Below the pieces are notes generated by a model. It saw only the letters and a program-made list of their open reading frames with translations, had not been told where the DNA came from and did no database searches. From the NCBI GenBank assembly GCA_030603495.1, contig JAUVXR010000036.1, positions 1 through 24,854 of the forward strand: a stretch of DNA of 24,854 nt, written 5' to 3'. The DNA comes from a bacterium. GTDB lineage: Bacteria > Armatimonadota > Zipacnadia > Zipacnadales > Zipacnadaceae. The position numbers and the translations under genes are program-made. This document shows, one piece after another, positions 9,213-17,143 of the stretch (its first letter is position 1; each line of letters begins with the position of its first letter).

Positions 9213-9980
9213 ATGGCAGAGCTGCAGCTCGATCAACTGTCGCCCCACAATGGCGAACCGCTCTACGTTCAGATAATGCGCATCCTCGAAGAGCAGATAC
9301 GCTCGGCCCACTTGCAGCCGGGCGATAAGCTCCCCACCCAACAGGAGCTGGCCCAGTACTTCGAAGTCAGCCTGGCGCCGGTGAAGCAGGCCCTGCGCGC
9401 GCTGGAAGAGCGGGGGATAGTCTCGCCCCGCCAGGGCCGCGGGACCTATGTAACCGACACCACGCCCCTCTTTCAGGAGCTTATTGAAAAAGAGCGCATC
9501 CCCTGCTTCACCCGTGAAATGGCTGAAAGCGGCCGGGACGCCTCCTCCATGGTCCTCGGCGTTGAGCAGATCGGTGCCCGCCAGATGCCCAGAGCCGCCC
9601 AGGAGTTGCAGCTCGGCGGCGATGATGGCCTGGTCTTCATCGAACGCATCCGCCAGGCCAACGGCAACCCTCTGGCCCTGCAGAGCAGCTATTTTCCTGC
9701 CGGCAAGCTCGGCGACATAGTCGCGCGCGGACTGGGCGCCAAAGAAGCCCTATCGCGGGTCATTCGCGAGGAGTTTGACATAGTCATCACCGCTTCCCGC
9801 CAGATAATCAGCGCCACCACCGCCACACCCCGCGACGCCCGCTATCTGAAAGTGTCGGTGGATGCGCCTCTGCTGCTGGTCGAGCGCACCTCCTTTTTGG
9901 GCAACGGTGACCCCGTGGAATTCGTCATTGACCGGCGTCTGCCGGAGTTCAACTTCATCGTCTGGCTGCGCGGCAACTAG
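9213..9980 (+). CDS. GntR-family transcriptional regulator, HutC subfamily (winged helix plus UTRA domain)
   Basis: The 255-residue protein has a GntR winged helix-turn-helix at about 15-80: PLYVQIMRILEEQI, then LQPGDKLPTQQELAQYFEVS, then a wing ending in RQGRGTYV. A UTRA effector-binding domain covers about 95-250 (VFIERIRQANGNPLALQSSYFP, LLLVERTSFLGNGDPVEFV). Proteins of this type are usually dimeric repressors released by a small metabolite, often a sugar phosphate or a histidine-pathway compound. The effector here is not known. It is the first gene of the operon; the YfhO-type gene starts 23 bases after its stop. A strong promoter and an inverted repeat lie directly upstream, so autoregulation together with control of the glycosylation genes behind it is the simplest reading. 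Confidence 0.9.
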   Translation: MAELQLDQLSPHNGEPLYVQIMRILEEQIRSAHLQPGDKLPTQQELAQYFEVSLAPVKQALRALEERGIVSPRQGRGTYVTDTTPLFQELIEKERIPCFTREMAESGRDASSMVLGVEQIGARQMPRAAQELQLGGDDGLVFIERIRQANGNPLALQSSYFPAGKLGDIVARGLGAKEALSRVIREEFDIVITASRQIISATTATPRDARYLKVSVDAPLLLVERTSFLGNGDPVEFVIDRRLPEFNFIVWLRGN

Positions 9981-10003
9981 CCGGGAGAATCGGCAAACGG
10001 CAA

Positions 10004-12487
10004 ATGCGTCGTAACGGCTGGCTCACAATCATCTTTCTCGTCGGCTTCGGGCTGCTACTGTTCTGGCCGGTACTGCTCGGTGGCCGCGTCTTCTTCTGGC
10101 ACGATGTCAGCGTCGCCTATATGCCGCTACGCAAGCTGGCCCAGGACGCCATCCAGCACGGCTTCCTGCCGCTGTGGACTCAGACAATCGGCTGCGGTTT
10201 TTCCCTCCTGGCCGAGGGCCAGTCAGCCGTCTTCTACCCCCTGCACCTCATCGGCTACCTCGGCTTGCCCTATTACCACACCTACTCGCTGATGGTCTAC
10301 CTGCACTGCCTGATGGGCGCGATCTTCGCCGCACTCCTGGGGCGCAAGCTGGGTCTGGGCTGGGCCGCTGCTGCCTGCGGTGGGCTGGTCTACGGCTTCT
10401 CCGGCTACTTCGTCTCCAAGGTGCTCTTCATCACTGTGCTCGAAAGCGGCGCCTGGCTACCGCTTGTCCTCTATCTAATCATTGCCGGCCTGGACAGCGG
10501 CGACTATCGCTACTTCCTGGGCGGTGCCGTGGCGCTGTGTCTGTCCATTCTGGGCGGCCACCCCCAGATTGTCTTCTACGAGGTACTCGCCGCGTTTGCG
10601 CTGATATTCGCTTACCTGCTGGGCCGCCAGCCGCAGCCGTTCCGAAGGCGTTTGGCGCGGAGCTTCAGTGCTGCGGTTGTGGTCTTTGTACTCGGCGCGG
10701 GCCTAGGCGCGCTCCAACTGCTACCGACTGCTGCTTTGGCGAAGTTCGCTGACCGGCGCGCCGAGGTGACCTCCGCCGACCTCCGCTCTCTGGGCATGAG
10801 CGCCCATAATCTGGCCTACTACGTTCATCCCACGATTTTTGGCTCTTACGCCGAGAACAACTACTTCGGCCACGACCATTATTACGAAATCTGCGGCTAT
10901 GCCGGCAGCCTGACTCTTATCCTGGCTGTTCTCGCTCTCTTCAGCAGGCGTGCTCCGCCCAGGTATCGCTGGTATCTTGTCTTTCTGGTCGCATTCGGAC
11001 TGTTTATGGCTCTGGCCAAGTACAATCCGCTCTACGAGCTGCTACCTGCCGTACCGGGCTTTAATTTCTTCCGTGCGCCGGGGCGCTACGTGCTGCTCAC
11101 CACCCTGGGCCTAGCCTTACTCGCCGGCGGCGGCATCCAGTCGCTGGCCGGGGCGGGCGGCAAGCTCTGCGCGCGCCGGCTGGCGCAACTGTCTCTTTGC
11201 GTCCTGGTTCTGGCTGGCGGCGTTACGATTGCGCTCAACACCAGCGTGCTTCGCTCAAAGGCGCTGCCTATGCTTCGCGGCCAGATAGCCGCAAGCTACA
11301 GCGATTCTGCAGTGCAGCAGCAGGAGATATCACAGAAAGCAGAAGAGAAGTACGATTTCTTCGTGCAGCGGATCAGTCTCTTTGATCCCAATTGGCGAGC
11401 ATTCGTGCTAGGAATTGCTTTCGTGGGCATAGCTGCCGGCTTGCTGGCACGCGGCGTCTTGACGTATGGGTGGATTGCGGCGGGCTGCCTGCTCGTGCTT
11501 AGCTGGCAGTTCTTGACGTTCGGACTGCCTTACAACGCCACCGCATCACCAAGCTTCTACACCGACCCACCCCGGACAGCACAGCTAATTCATGCTGATC
11601 CGGACCCCGGTCGCCAGTATACCGACCCGCGCTTGTACTCGCTGGATTTCACCCCTCCGGAGTACCCCGGCTGGGCTGAGGGCGGCGATGTGCAGCCGTA
11701 TTTCGCCGCCCGCGAGATATTGCACGCAAACACGGCTGTGCTGTATGATATTGACGCGATTGAGGGCTACCGCTACGCGCTGCTGCCCAGTCGCCAGTAC
11801 GAGGTCTTTGAGAAATACATTCCCGATGGTCTTGCCGGCAAGCCGGGCGGCGCCGCCCGGCCGATTCAATTGTTGCAGATGCTGAATGTGTGCTATTTGA
11901 TCAGCGTACCTGGCTTGGAATCGTCAGAGATAGAGGTACTTTACACTGGCACGGACTTCACAATGTATCGGGTAAACCGTTCGATGCCTCGGGCGTGGAT
12001 AGCCAAGGGCATATCCCAATGTGCCAGCCAAGATGAGGCCCGCGACATCATACTTTCCGCCGGCTTTCTTCCCCAGGAGTGTACTGTGGTCGAGACCGTC
12101 TCATTTGACCTAACCGTTCCCAGCTCGGAATACAAGATCAATACGACGGTCCAAGACGATGGAATGTCTGTGACGACTCATATCCCCTTTGCCTACGAAT
12201 CCGATGCAGGCGACAGCGCAGCTCAATATTTGCTCGTGCTCTCGATGGCCTATCACCCGAGCCTGGTCGCACGCGTGGACGGGGAGATTGCACCGATATA
12301 CCGTACCAACTACGTGCTTTGCGGGGTGTCGGTCCCGCCCGGCGAGCACACTGTCACCGTCCGCTATGAATCGAAGCCGCTACAGCAGGGGCTGATGATC
12401 TCACTGGTCAGCGCACTGGTTACGTTCATCTTGTTGGCGGCAATGAGCAGACGCAAGCGGAGGCAGGAGGCAGCGGATGGTGCTTAA
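10004..12487 (+). CDS. YfhO-family integral membrane protein, probable GT-C glycosyltransferase
   Basis: The 827-residue protein begins with a membrane helix and has many more up to about residue 510. A long, mostly soluble stretch (about 515-790, probably extracytoplasmic) follows, then a last helix and a basic RRKRRQ end. The first loop reads FFWHDVSVAYMPLRK (31-45) with Asp34, the usual position of the catalytic Asp in GT-C enzymes, and continues with PLWTQTIGCGFSLLAEGQSAVFYPLH, a strong YfhO signature. GT-C enzymes use polyprenyl-phosphate-linked sugars on the outer face of the membrane. YfhO of Bacillus subtilis glycosylates lipoteichoic acid together with the GT2 protein CsbB, and here a GT2 gene overlaps this stop by 11 bases. 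The acceptor is unknown. No good ribosome binding site precedes the ATG (GGGAG is 16 bases away), so the exact start is slightly uncertain. Confidence 0.88.
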   Translation: MRRNGWLTIIFLVGFGLLLFWPVLLGGRVFFWHDVSVAYMPLRKLAQDAIQHGFLPLWTQTIGCGFSLLAEGQSAVFYPLHLIGYLGLPYYHTYSLMVYLHCLMGAIFAALLGRKLGLGWAAAACGGLVYGFSGYFVSKVLFITVLESGAWLPLVLYLIIAGLDSGDYRYFLGGAVALCLSILGGHPQIVFYEVLAAFALIFAYLLGRQPQPFRRRLARSFSAAVVVFVLGAGLGALQLLPTAALAKFADRRAEVTSADLRSLGMSAHNLAYYVHPTIFGSYAENNYFGHDHYYEICGYAGSLTLILAVLALFSRRAPPRYRWYLVFLVAFGLFMALAKYNPLYELLPAVPGFNFFRAPGRYVLLTTLGLALLAGGGIQSLAGAGGKLCARRLAQLSLCVLVLAGGVTIALNTSVLRSKALPMLRGQIAASYSDSAVQQQEISQKAEEKYDFFVQRISLFDPNWRAFVLGIAFVGIAAGLLARGVLTYGWIAAGCLLVLSWQFLTFGLPYNATASPSFYTDPPRTAQLIHADPDPGRQYTDPRLYSLDFTPPEYPGWAEGGDVQPYFAAREILHANTAVLYDIDAIEGYRYALLPSRQYEVFEKYIPDGLAGKPGGAARPIQLLQMLNVCYLISVPGLESSEIEVLYTGTDFTMYRVNRSMPRAWIAKGISQCASQDEARDIILSAGFLPQECTVVETVSFDLTVPSSEYKINTTVQDDGMSVTTHIPFAYESDAGDSAAQYLLVLSMAYHPSLVARVDGEIAPIYRTNYVLCGVSVPPGEHTVTVRYESKPLQQGLMISLVSALVTFILLAAMSRRKRRQEAADGA

Positions 12488-13190
12488 GATATCAATCGTC
12501 TATCCGATGTACAATGAGGAAGAGAATATTCACCGGGCCGTGGCGATGGCCCAGCGCGAGCTGGGCAAGGCAACCGACGGAAACTACGAGATTGTTATCG
12601 TCAACGACGCCAGCACCGACCGCACTGGTGAGATCGCCGACCAGCTCGCCGCCAGCGACCCGCGCATTAAGCCGATCCACCACAATGTCAACCGCACGCT
12701 CGGTGGCAGCATCCGCACCGGCTTTGCCCATGCCACGGGCGATGTCGTCCTATATATGGATGCCGACATCCCCTGTGACCTGGCCCACATCCACGAAGCG
12801 CTGCCCAGGTTTGAAATGGCTGACGTGCTGGCGGGATACCGGACAAATCGCTACGAGGGCGTGCTGCGCTGGGTGTATACGCGGGGCTATCGGCTACTGG
12901 TGCGCCTGGTACTCGGAGTGAGCGTGCAAGACGTAAACTGCCCCTTCAAGCTGTTCAAGCGCGAGGTCGTCGCAGCGATGGACCTGCGCTCGGAGGGTTC
13001 GTTCATTGATGCCGAGATGCTCAGTGAAGCACGACGGAATGGCTTTAGAATTGCTGAAGTGGCGGTAGTCTTCTTACCCCGGGAGGCGGGGGAGTCCACC
13101 CTGGCCCGCCCGGCAGTAGTCTTCAAGATCCTGCGCGAATTCTGGCAGTATCTTTTCCGTAGCACAGAAACCAGGAAGGAACAGCAATGA
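12477..13190 (+). CDS. GT2-family glycosyltransferase, dolichol-/polyprenyl-phosphate sugar synthase type
   Basis: The 237-residue soluble protein has the GT-A fold markers of the DPM1/CsbB/GtrB group: SIVYPMYNEEENI (6-18), IVNDASTDRTGEIAD (41-55), GDVVLYMDADIPCDL with the metal-binding D95-A-D97, and QDVNCPFKLFKREVV (151-165). Such enzymes transfer a sugar from a nucleotide donor to polyprenyl phosphate on the cytoplasmic face. CsbB and GtrB carry C-terminal membrane helices that this protein lacks, so it resembles the single-domain DPM1 form. AGGAGG at 12465-12470 lies six bases before the ATG. The start overlaps the YfhO-type gene by 11 bases and the stop shares ATGA with the next gene, so the three are probably made together. 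The sugar is not known. Confidence 0.88.
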   Translation: MVLKISIVYPMYNEEENIHRAVAMAQRELGKATDGNYEIVIVNDASTDRTGEIADQLAASDPRIKPIHHNVNRTLGGSIRTGFAHATGDVVLYMDADIPCDLAHIHEALPRFEMADVLAGYRTNRYEGVLRWVYTRGYRLLVRLVLGVSVQDVNCPFKLFKREVVAAMDLRSEGSFIDAEMLSEARRNGFRIAEVAVVFLPREAGESTLARPAVVFKILREFWQYLFRSTETRKEQQ

Positions 13191-13570
13191 TGATTCGAAC
13201 GGCACTCCTGCTCGGCTGCATCATTCTTGCCCCCACGGGTAATCTGCTGCTTAAGTGGGGCATGAGCGAGTCCGGTAGTATCGCCGAAGCCCAAAGGGGC
13301 ATTGTGCAATACTACGCCAGTGTCTTCACCAAGCCGCAGATCCTGGTCGGTGCGGTCATCTACCTTTGCTCGGCGTTAATGTGGATGGCGGTGCTGTCAA
13401 TGATGGACATCAGCGTGGTATATCCTATGTTCATCAGCGCCGCTTTCGTGATTGTCACGGTGGCCGCCGCACTACTGTTCGGCGAGCACATCAACGCGGT
13501 ACGTATTCTCGGGATAGCGATCGTCATCGTGGGGCTTCTTGTTGTCTCCCAGTCAACTCGCTGGGGGTGA
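13187..13570 (+). CDS. Small four-helix EmrE/ArnE-like membrane protein, candidate lipid-linked-sugar flippase
   Basis: The 127-residue protein has four predicted membrane helices (about 4-24, 51-71, 77-97, 104-121). It ends in FGEHINAVRILGIAIVIVGL, typical of the DMT/EamA-SMR superfamily, and MDISVVYPM before helix 3 recalls ArnE/ArnF. AGGAAGGA at 13173-13180 and an ATGA overlap with the GT2 gene fix the start (13187, or ATG 13190 one codon later). In the context of a lipid-linked sugar synthase and a GT-C enzyme, the most economical role is to flip the polyprenyl-phosphate sugar across the membrane, as GtrA/GtcA proteins and ArnEF are thought to do. A multidrug exporter of the SMR type is the alternative. 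The flippase role is inferred from position. Confidence 0.75.
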   Translation: MMIRTALLLGCIILAPTGNLLLKWGMSESGSIAEAQRGIVQYYASVFTKPQILVGAVIYLCSALMWMAVLSMMDISVVYPMFISAAFVIVTVAAALLFGEHINAVRILGIAIVIVGLLVVSQSTRWG

Positions 13571-13596
13571 ATCGTCGCCGCAACCAGTCAGCTCTG

Positions 13597-14511
13597 CTAG
13601 GGGCTGAGATACAGGATAGCGACTACCGCGATAGCGTACAATACGACGTTGATCATCAGGGGCACATCAGTTAGCAGTACACGGTCGGGGGCAGCACCCC
13701 GGTTCTTGTGGTGGACGAGGTACAGGTAGCGGAATATTCCGTAGATTACGAACGGTACTGTATACATCAGCCAATTCGACCCCACCTCCGCCACGGTCCT
13801 CTCGCTGATGGTATACAACGCATAAGACATCACCGTCGAGGCCGTAACCACCGCGATCATCTGGTCCAGCAGATACGAGCTGTATTCACCCAGAATCGGG
13901 CGGTGAGCCGTAGCCCGCTCCTCCAACTGCACCAGCTCCTGTCGGCGCTTGCTTAGCACCAGGAACAGCGCCAGCAGAATCGTGCAGATCAACAGCCACT
14001 CCGATATCACTACGTCAATCGCTGTTGCCCCAGCAGCAGCTCGCAGTACATAACCTGCCGCCACCGCCAGTACGTCCAGGATGACAATCTGCTTGAACAC
14101 AAACACGTAGCCTAGTGTTAGGAAGAGGTATCCGGCGGCTACCTCGGCGGTGGCGATGTTGATGAAGTAGCAGCCAATGACGCTCCCCGGTCCCAGAATA
14201 ACAGCGGCGAGCACTGCCAGCGGCACCGGCAGTTCTCCGGCCGCTACCGGCCGCCGGCACTTGGTCGGATGCTTGCGGTCCTCGGCGCAGTCCAGCACAT
14301 CATTGATCAGATATATGCTCCCCGAAAGCAGGCAGAAGAGGACGAAGGCGAGGACTGTGGTTGCTATTGCCCCCGGGTCATCGAAGCGCTGAGCAAAGAT
14401 CAGCGCGGCAAAGACCAGGAGGTTCTTCGTCCACTGCTGCGGCCGCATTGCCCGCAGCAGTGCGACCATCACGTTCTTCTTGTCGCTTTTTGCGCTTTCG
14501 GTCTCTTCCAC
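13597..14511 (-). CDS. UbiA-superfamily polyprenyl-phosphate phosphoribosyltransferase (DPPR synthase-like)
   Basis: The 304-residue protein has multiple membrane helices. The first catalytic motif is LINDVLDCAEDRKHPTK (N70-D71...D74...D78-R79) and the second region is ILDVLAVAAGYVLRAAAGA (144-162), followed by LVLSKRRQEL (184-193). The start RPQQWTKNLLVFAALIFA and the SKRRQEL motif mark the group of mycobacterial Rv3806c, which joins PRPP to decaprenyl phosphate, rather than quinone or heme prenyltransferases. The start is GTG. The gene comes last in the minus-strand directon, 54 bases after lysS, and is convergent with the glycosylation operon across only 26 bases. The epimerase and phosphatase that would make a polyprenyl-phosphate pentose are not in the window. 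The substrate is inferred from family likeness. Confidence 0.85.
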   Translation of the reverse strand: MEETESAKSDKKNVMVALLRAMRPQQWTKNLLVFAALIFAQRFDDPGAIATTVLAFVLFCLLSGSIYLINDVLDCAEDRKHPTKCRRPVAAGELPVPLAVLAAVILGPGSVIGCYFINIATAEVAAGYLFLTLGYVFVFKQIVILDVLAVAAGYVLRAAAGATAIDVVISEWLLICTILLALFLVLSKRRQELVQLEERATAHRPILGEYSSYLLDQMIAVVTASTVMSYALYTISERTVAEVGSNWLMYTVPFVIYGIFRYLYLVHHKNRGAAPDRVLLTDVPLMINVVLYAIAVVAILYLSP

Positions 14512-14516
14512 TAGGT

Positions 14517-14522
14517 CTCCTC
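14517..14522 (-). promoter_or_regulatory. Ribosome binding site supporting the GTG start of the UbiA-family gene
   Basis: Read on the minus strand, GAGGAG lies five bases before GTG 14511. This decides for the GTG over later in-frame ATG codons. Confidence 0.65.
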
Positions 14523-14565
14523 AGAAACAGTCAGGTTAGCGCCCTGATTTCCGCCTCGCCTGAGG

Positions 14566-16038
14566 CTATTCGTCGCTGGGGCGCAGGAGCGGAAAGAAGA
14601 TCACTTCCCGCAAATTCGGCTGGTCAGTAAGCAGCATCACTAGCCGATCAATGCCCAGCCCCAGGCCGCCCGTGGGCGGCATGCCGTATTCTAGGGCGCG
14701 GATGAAGTCCTCGTCGAGCGGATGTGCTTCCTCGTCCCCGGCTGCACGAGCTGCCGCCTGCGCTTCGAATCGTTCTCGCTGGTCCAGCGGATCGTTAAGC
14801 TCGCTGAAGGCATTGCCGATCTCTATGCCACCGATAAACGGCTCGAACCGCTCCGTAAGCTGCGCATTATCTGGCTTGCGCTTGGCCAGCGGGGAGATCT
14901 CCACCGGATAATCGGTGATGAAGGTAGGCTGAATGAGCTGCGGCTGCACAAAGCGGTCCGCGAGCTTATCTATTACGTACCCCAGCGACTGCCCCTCAAG
15001 AGTCTGGCGTTCGAGTCCGGCTGCTACAGCCTGTTCACGGGCTGCCTCCGCACTTTCTATGCCACTGAGATCCACGCCGCCATACTCCCTGATCGCCTCT
15101 AGCAGTGAAATGCGCTGCCACGGCGGAGTCAGGTTAATCTCATGGCCTTGGTAGGTGAACTTCAGTGCGCCGTGCACCGCCTGGCACATTGCGCCTACTA
15201 GCCCCTCCGTCAACGTCATCATATCCTCGTAGTCGGCGTAGGCCTCGTAGACCTCGAGGAGGGTGTACTCGGGGTTATGCCGTGTATCTATGCCCTCGTT
15301 GCGGAAGACGCGCCCCATCTCGAAGACTCGCTCGTAACCACCGACAATCAGGCGCTTGAGGTACAGTTCCGGGGCAATGCGCATATAAAGCTGCATCTGA
15401 AGGGTGTTGTGATAGGTGGTAAACGGCCGCGCTGCCGCCCCGCCGTAAAGCGGCTGGAGCATGGGGGTTTCTACTTCCAAGAAATCCCGCTGGCTCAGAT
15501 AGTCGCGCGCGGCTTGAATGATGCGGCTGCGTGCCCGGAACAGCTCGCGGACCTGCTCGTTCGCCAGTAGGTCAACGTAGCGTTGGCGATAGCGGAGCTC
15601 CTGGTCCTGGAGCCCGTGGAACTTCTCAGGCAGCGGACGCAGCGCCTTCGCCAGCAGCAGAAACGCGGCGCAGCGTACCGTCACTTCGTCACTGCGTGTC
15701 TGAAATAGCTCCCCTTCGACTACAATTATGTCGCCCAGGTCTAGATCCTGGAAGTGTGTGTAGTCGTCCTCGCCCAGCACGTCGAGCTGCGCATAAATCT
15801 GCACAGTGGCACTGGCATCCTGCAGGTCAGCAAACGTGGACTTCCCGTGCTCGCGCAGTGCTACTATCCGCCCGGCCACGGATACCACCTGGCCTTCGAG
15901 CTGGGCAAAGTCGCTGTGAAGCTGCGCAATAGAATGCGTACGCGCGCAGCTATGATGCCCGAAGGGGTCCTGGCCTTGCTCTTTCAGTTGATTCAGTTTT
16001 GCCAGTCTACGTTGATACTCGTCCACAGGGTGAGACAT
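14566..16038 (-). CDS. lysS: Lysyl-tRNA synthetase, class II
   Basis: The 490-residue protein has the usual size for bacterial LysS and charges tRNA-Lys in the cytoplasm. An N-terminal OB-fold anticodon-binding domain (about 50-130: VVSVAGRIVALREHGKSTFADL) is followed by the class II catalytic core. This has motif 1 around FLEVETPMLQPLYGGAAARPF (186-206), motif 2 FRNEGIDTRHNPEYT (245-259) and motif 3 GGLGLGIDRLVML (457-469). ATG 16038 has AGAGGA six bases upstream. The gene follows the acyl-ACP-reductase-like gene by 34 bases and precedes the UbiA-family gene by 54, all on one strand. Identity is secure. Confidence 0.97.
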   Translation of the reverse strand: MSHPVDEYQRRLAKLNQLKEQGQDPFGHHSCARTHSIAQLHSDFAQLEGQVVSVAGRIVALREHGKSTFADLQDASATVQIYAQLDVLGEDDYTHFQDLDLGDIIVVEGELFQTRSDEVTVRCAAFLLLAKALRPLPEKFHGLQDQELRYRQRYVDLLANEQVRELFRARSRIIQAARDYLSQRDFLEVETPMLQPLYGGAAARPFTTYHNTLQMQLYMRIAPELYLKRLIVGGYERVFEMGRVFRNEGIDTRHNPEYTLLEVYEAYADYEDMMTLTEGLVGAMCQAVHGALKFTYQGHEINLTPPWQRISLLEAIREYGGVDLSGIESAEAAREQAVAAGLERQTLEGQSLGYVIDKLADRFVQPQLIQPTFITDYPVEISPLAKRKPDNAQLTERFEPFIGGIEIGNAFSELNDPLDQRERFEAQAAARAAGDEEAHPLDEDFIRALEYGMPPTGGLGLGIDRLVMLLTDQPNLREVIFFPLLRPSDE

Positions 16039-16072
16039 GTCCTATCCTCTGCCATAAGTTTTTCGAGTTCAG

Positions 16073-17143
16073 CTACGGGCCGCGACCAGCCAGTTGCCGT
16101 ACCCGAGCGATCTGTTCCTCGGTGACCACGCGCTCGAATGACCGAAAACCGGCCAAGCGGAAGCCGTGTTTGTCGCCAAGCTGCTCGATTTCGCGGACCT
16201 TGTCCACGTCTAGTGCTCTGCCCAGCGTAAAACTCTCGCAGCGGTTCTCCAGGGCCAGTATCATCGTCTCAGCCATACAGGCATAAGCTGTCCGCGGCGG
16301 AAAACCAAAGTCGACATTGAACTCGACCTCGCCGGGGACCTCGACGGCACCGCCTTCGATCACCAATACATCTTCGCGCTCCTCGGCCACACGCCATGAT
16401 ACATCGCGTGGCCGCGCTACGTCACAGATCACCGCTCCCGGCTTGAGCATCTCCGGCTCAACAATCGCCTCCAGCGCTGAGGTCACTGTCACCACCAGGT
16501 CGGCCTGGAGCAACGCGATAGCTGCATCTGTTGTGGTGCTTACCGCGGCGCGTTGCTGGGCGAGTTCGGCGGCGACCTCGGCTGTGGGGTCGCCGGGCCG
16601 TCCCACCAGGGCCAGCGAGTCCACCTCACTCGCCAGTAGATGTGCGCAGATTCGCCCGATTGAACCACTCGCACCGAGCACCACTGCGTGGGCCTGCCGT
16701 GGATCAATTCCTACCTGCGCCGCTGCTTGCAGAACCCCGCGGACAGCGGTTGCTACGGTGTAGCTATTGCCCGTGGTCACCGCAATGTCCAGATTCTCGG
16801 CGACAGTTATCCCCGCATCGCCGACCACCGCCGTGAACGCCCCCAGTCCAACTATACCGGCGCCCAGTTCCTCGGCCAGGCGGCCCGCCTCAACGATCTT
16901 TGCTACGGCCCGCTTCGGGTTGGCATTAGTGAGCTGGCGGGCGGTCAGCGGGCAGATCACAAACCAGCCGCTGGTCTCCGCACCAGCCGTCGTGCGAATT
17001 CCAACAATTTCGCTGGCCATCTTGGCAGGTGTCTTGGCCATTGCCCATTCTATCACTCGTTCCGGCAACCATGCCGTCCACGGATACCTGCGGGCGAGGT
17101 CGCGCACCGTGAGCGGATGAAGTATGAAGGCGAATCTAGTCAT
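16073..17143 (-). CDS. Homologue of cyanobacterial long-chain acyl-ACP reductase (aldehyde-forming), function here uncertain
   Basis: The 356-residue protein matches, from memory, the layout of Synechococcus AAR (Orf1594). It has GAGIVGLGAFTAVVG (94-108), TTGNSYTVATAVRGVLQAA (123-141), a nucleotide-binding VVLGASGSIGR (154-164), VIEGGAVEVPGEVEF (261-275), and RTAYACMAETMILALENR (284-301), which carries Cys289 at the place of the catalytic Cys of AAR. SFTLGRALDVDKVREIEQLGDKHGF (304-328) then resembles the AAR C-terminus. Cyanobacterial AAR reduces fatty acyl-ACP with NADPH to fatty aldehyde. No aldehyde-deformylating oxygenase is in the window, so alkane synthesis is not implied. Automatic annotation may call such proteins shikimate dehydrogenases because of the Rossmann domain. 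It overlaps the upstream gene by eight bases; GGAGG (17155-17159) lies 11 bases before the ATG. The homology is well supported, but the substrate is inference. Confidence 0.75.
   Translation of the reverse strand: MTRFAFILHPLTVRDLARRYPWTAWLPERVIEWAMAKTPAKMASEIVGIRTTAGAETSGWFVICPLTARQLTNANPKRAVAKIVEAGRLAEELGAGIVGLGAFTAVVGDAGITVAENLDIAVTTGNSYTVATAVRGVLQAAAQVGIDPRQAHAVVLGASGSIGRICAHLLASEVDSLALVGRPGDPTAEVAAELAQQRAAVSTTTDAAIALLQADLVVTVTSALEAIVEPEMLKPGAVICDVARPRDVSWRVAEEREDVLVIEGGAVEVPGEVEFNVDFGFPPRTAYACMAETMILALENRCESFTLGRALDVDKVREIEQLGDKHGFRLAGFRSFERVVTEEQIARVRQLAGRGP

Noticed and set aside
13589-13606. Hairpin CAGCTC-loop-GGGCTG between the two convergent genes as a terminator.
   Set aside because: The stem is only six pairs including one wobble, there is no T-run on either side, and it overlaps the stop codon of the UbiA-family gene.
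14553-14566. Hairpin GCCTC-loop-GAGGC just after lysS as a terminator.
   Set aside because: It has a five-pair stem without a T-run and lies inside what looks like a continuous operon.
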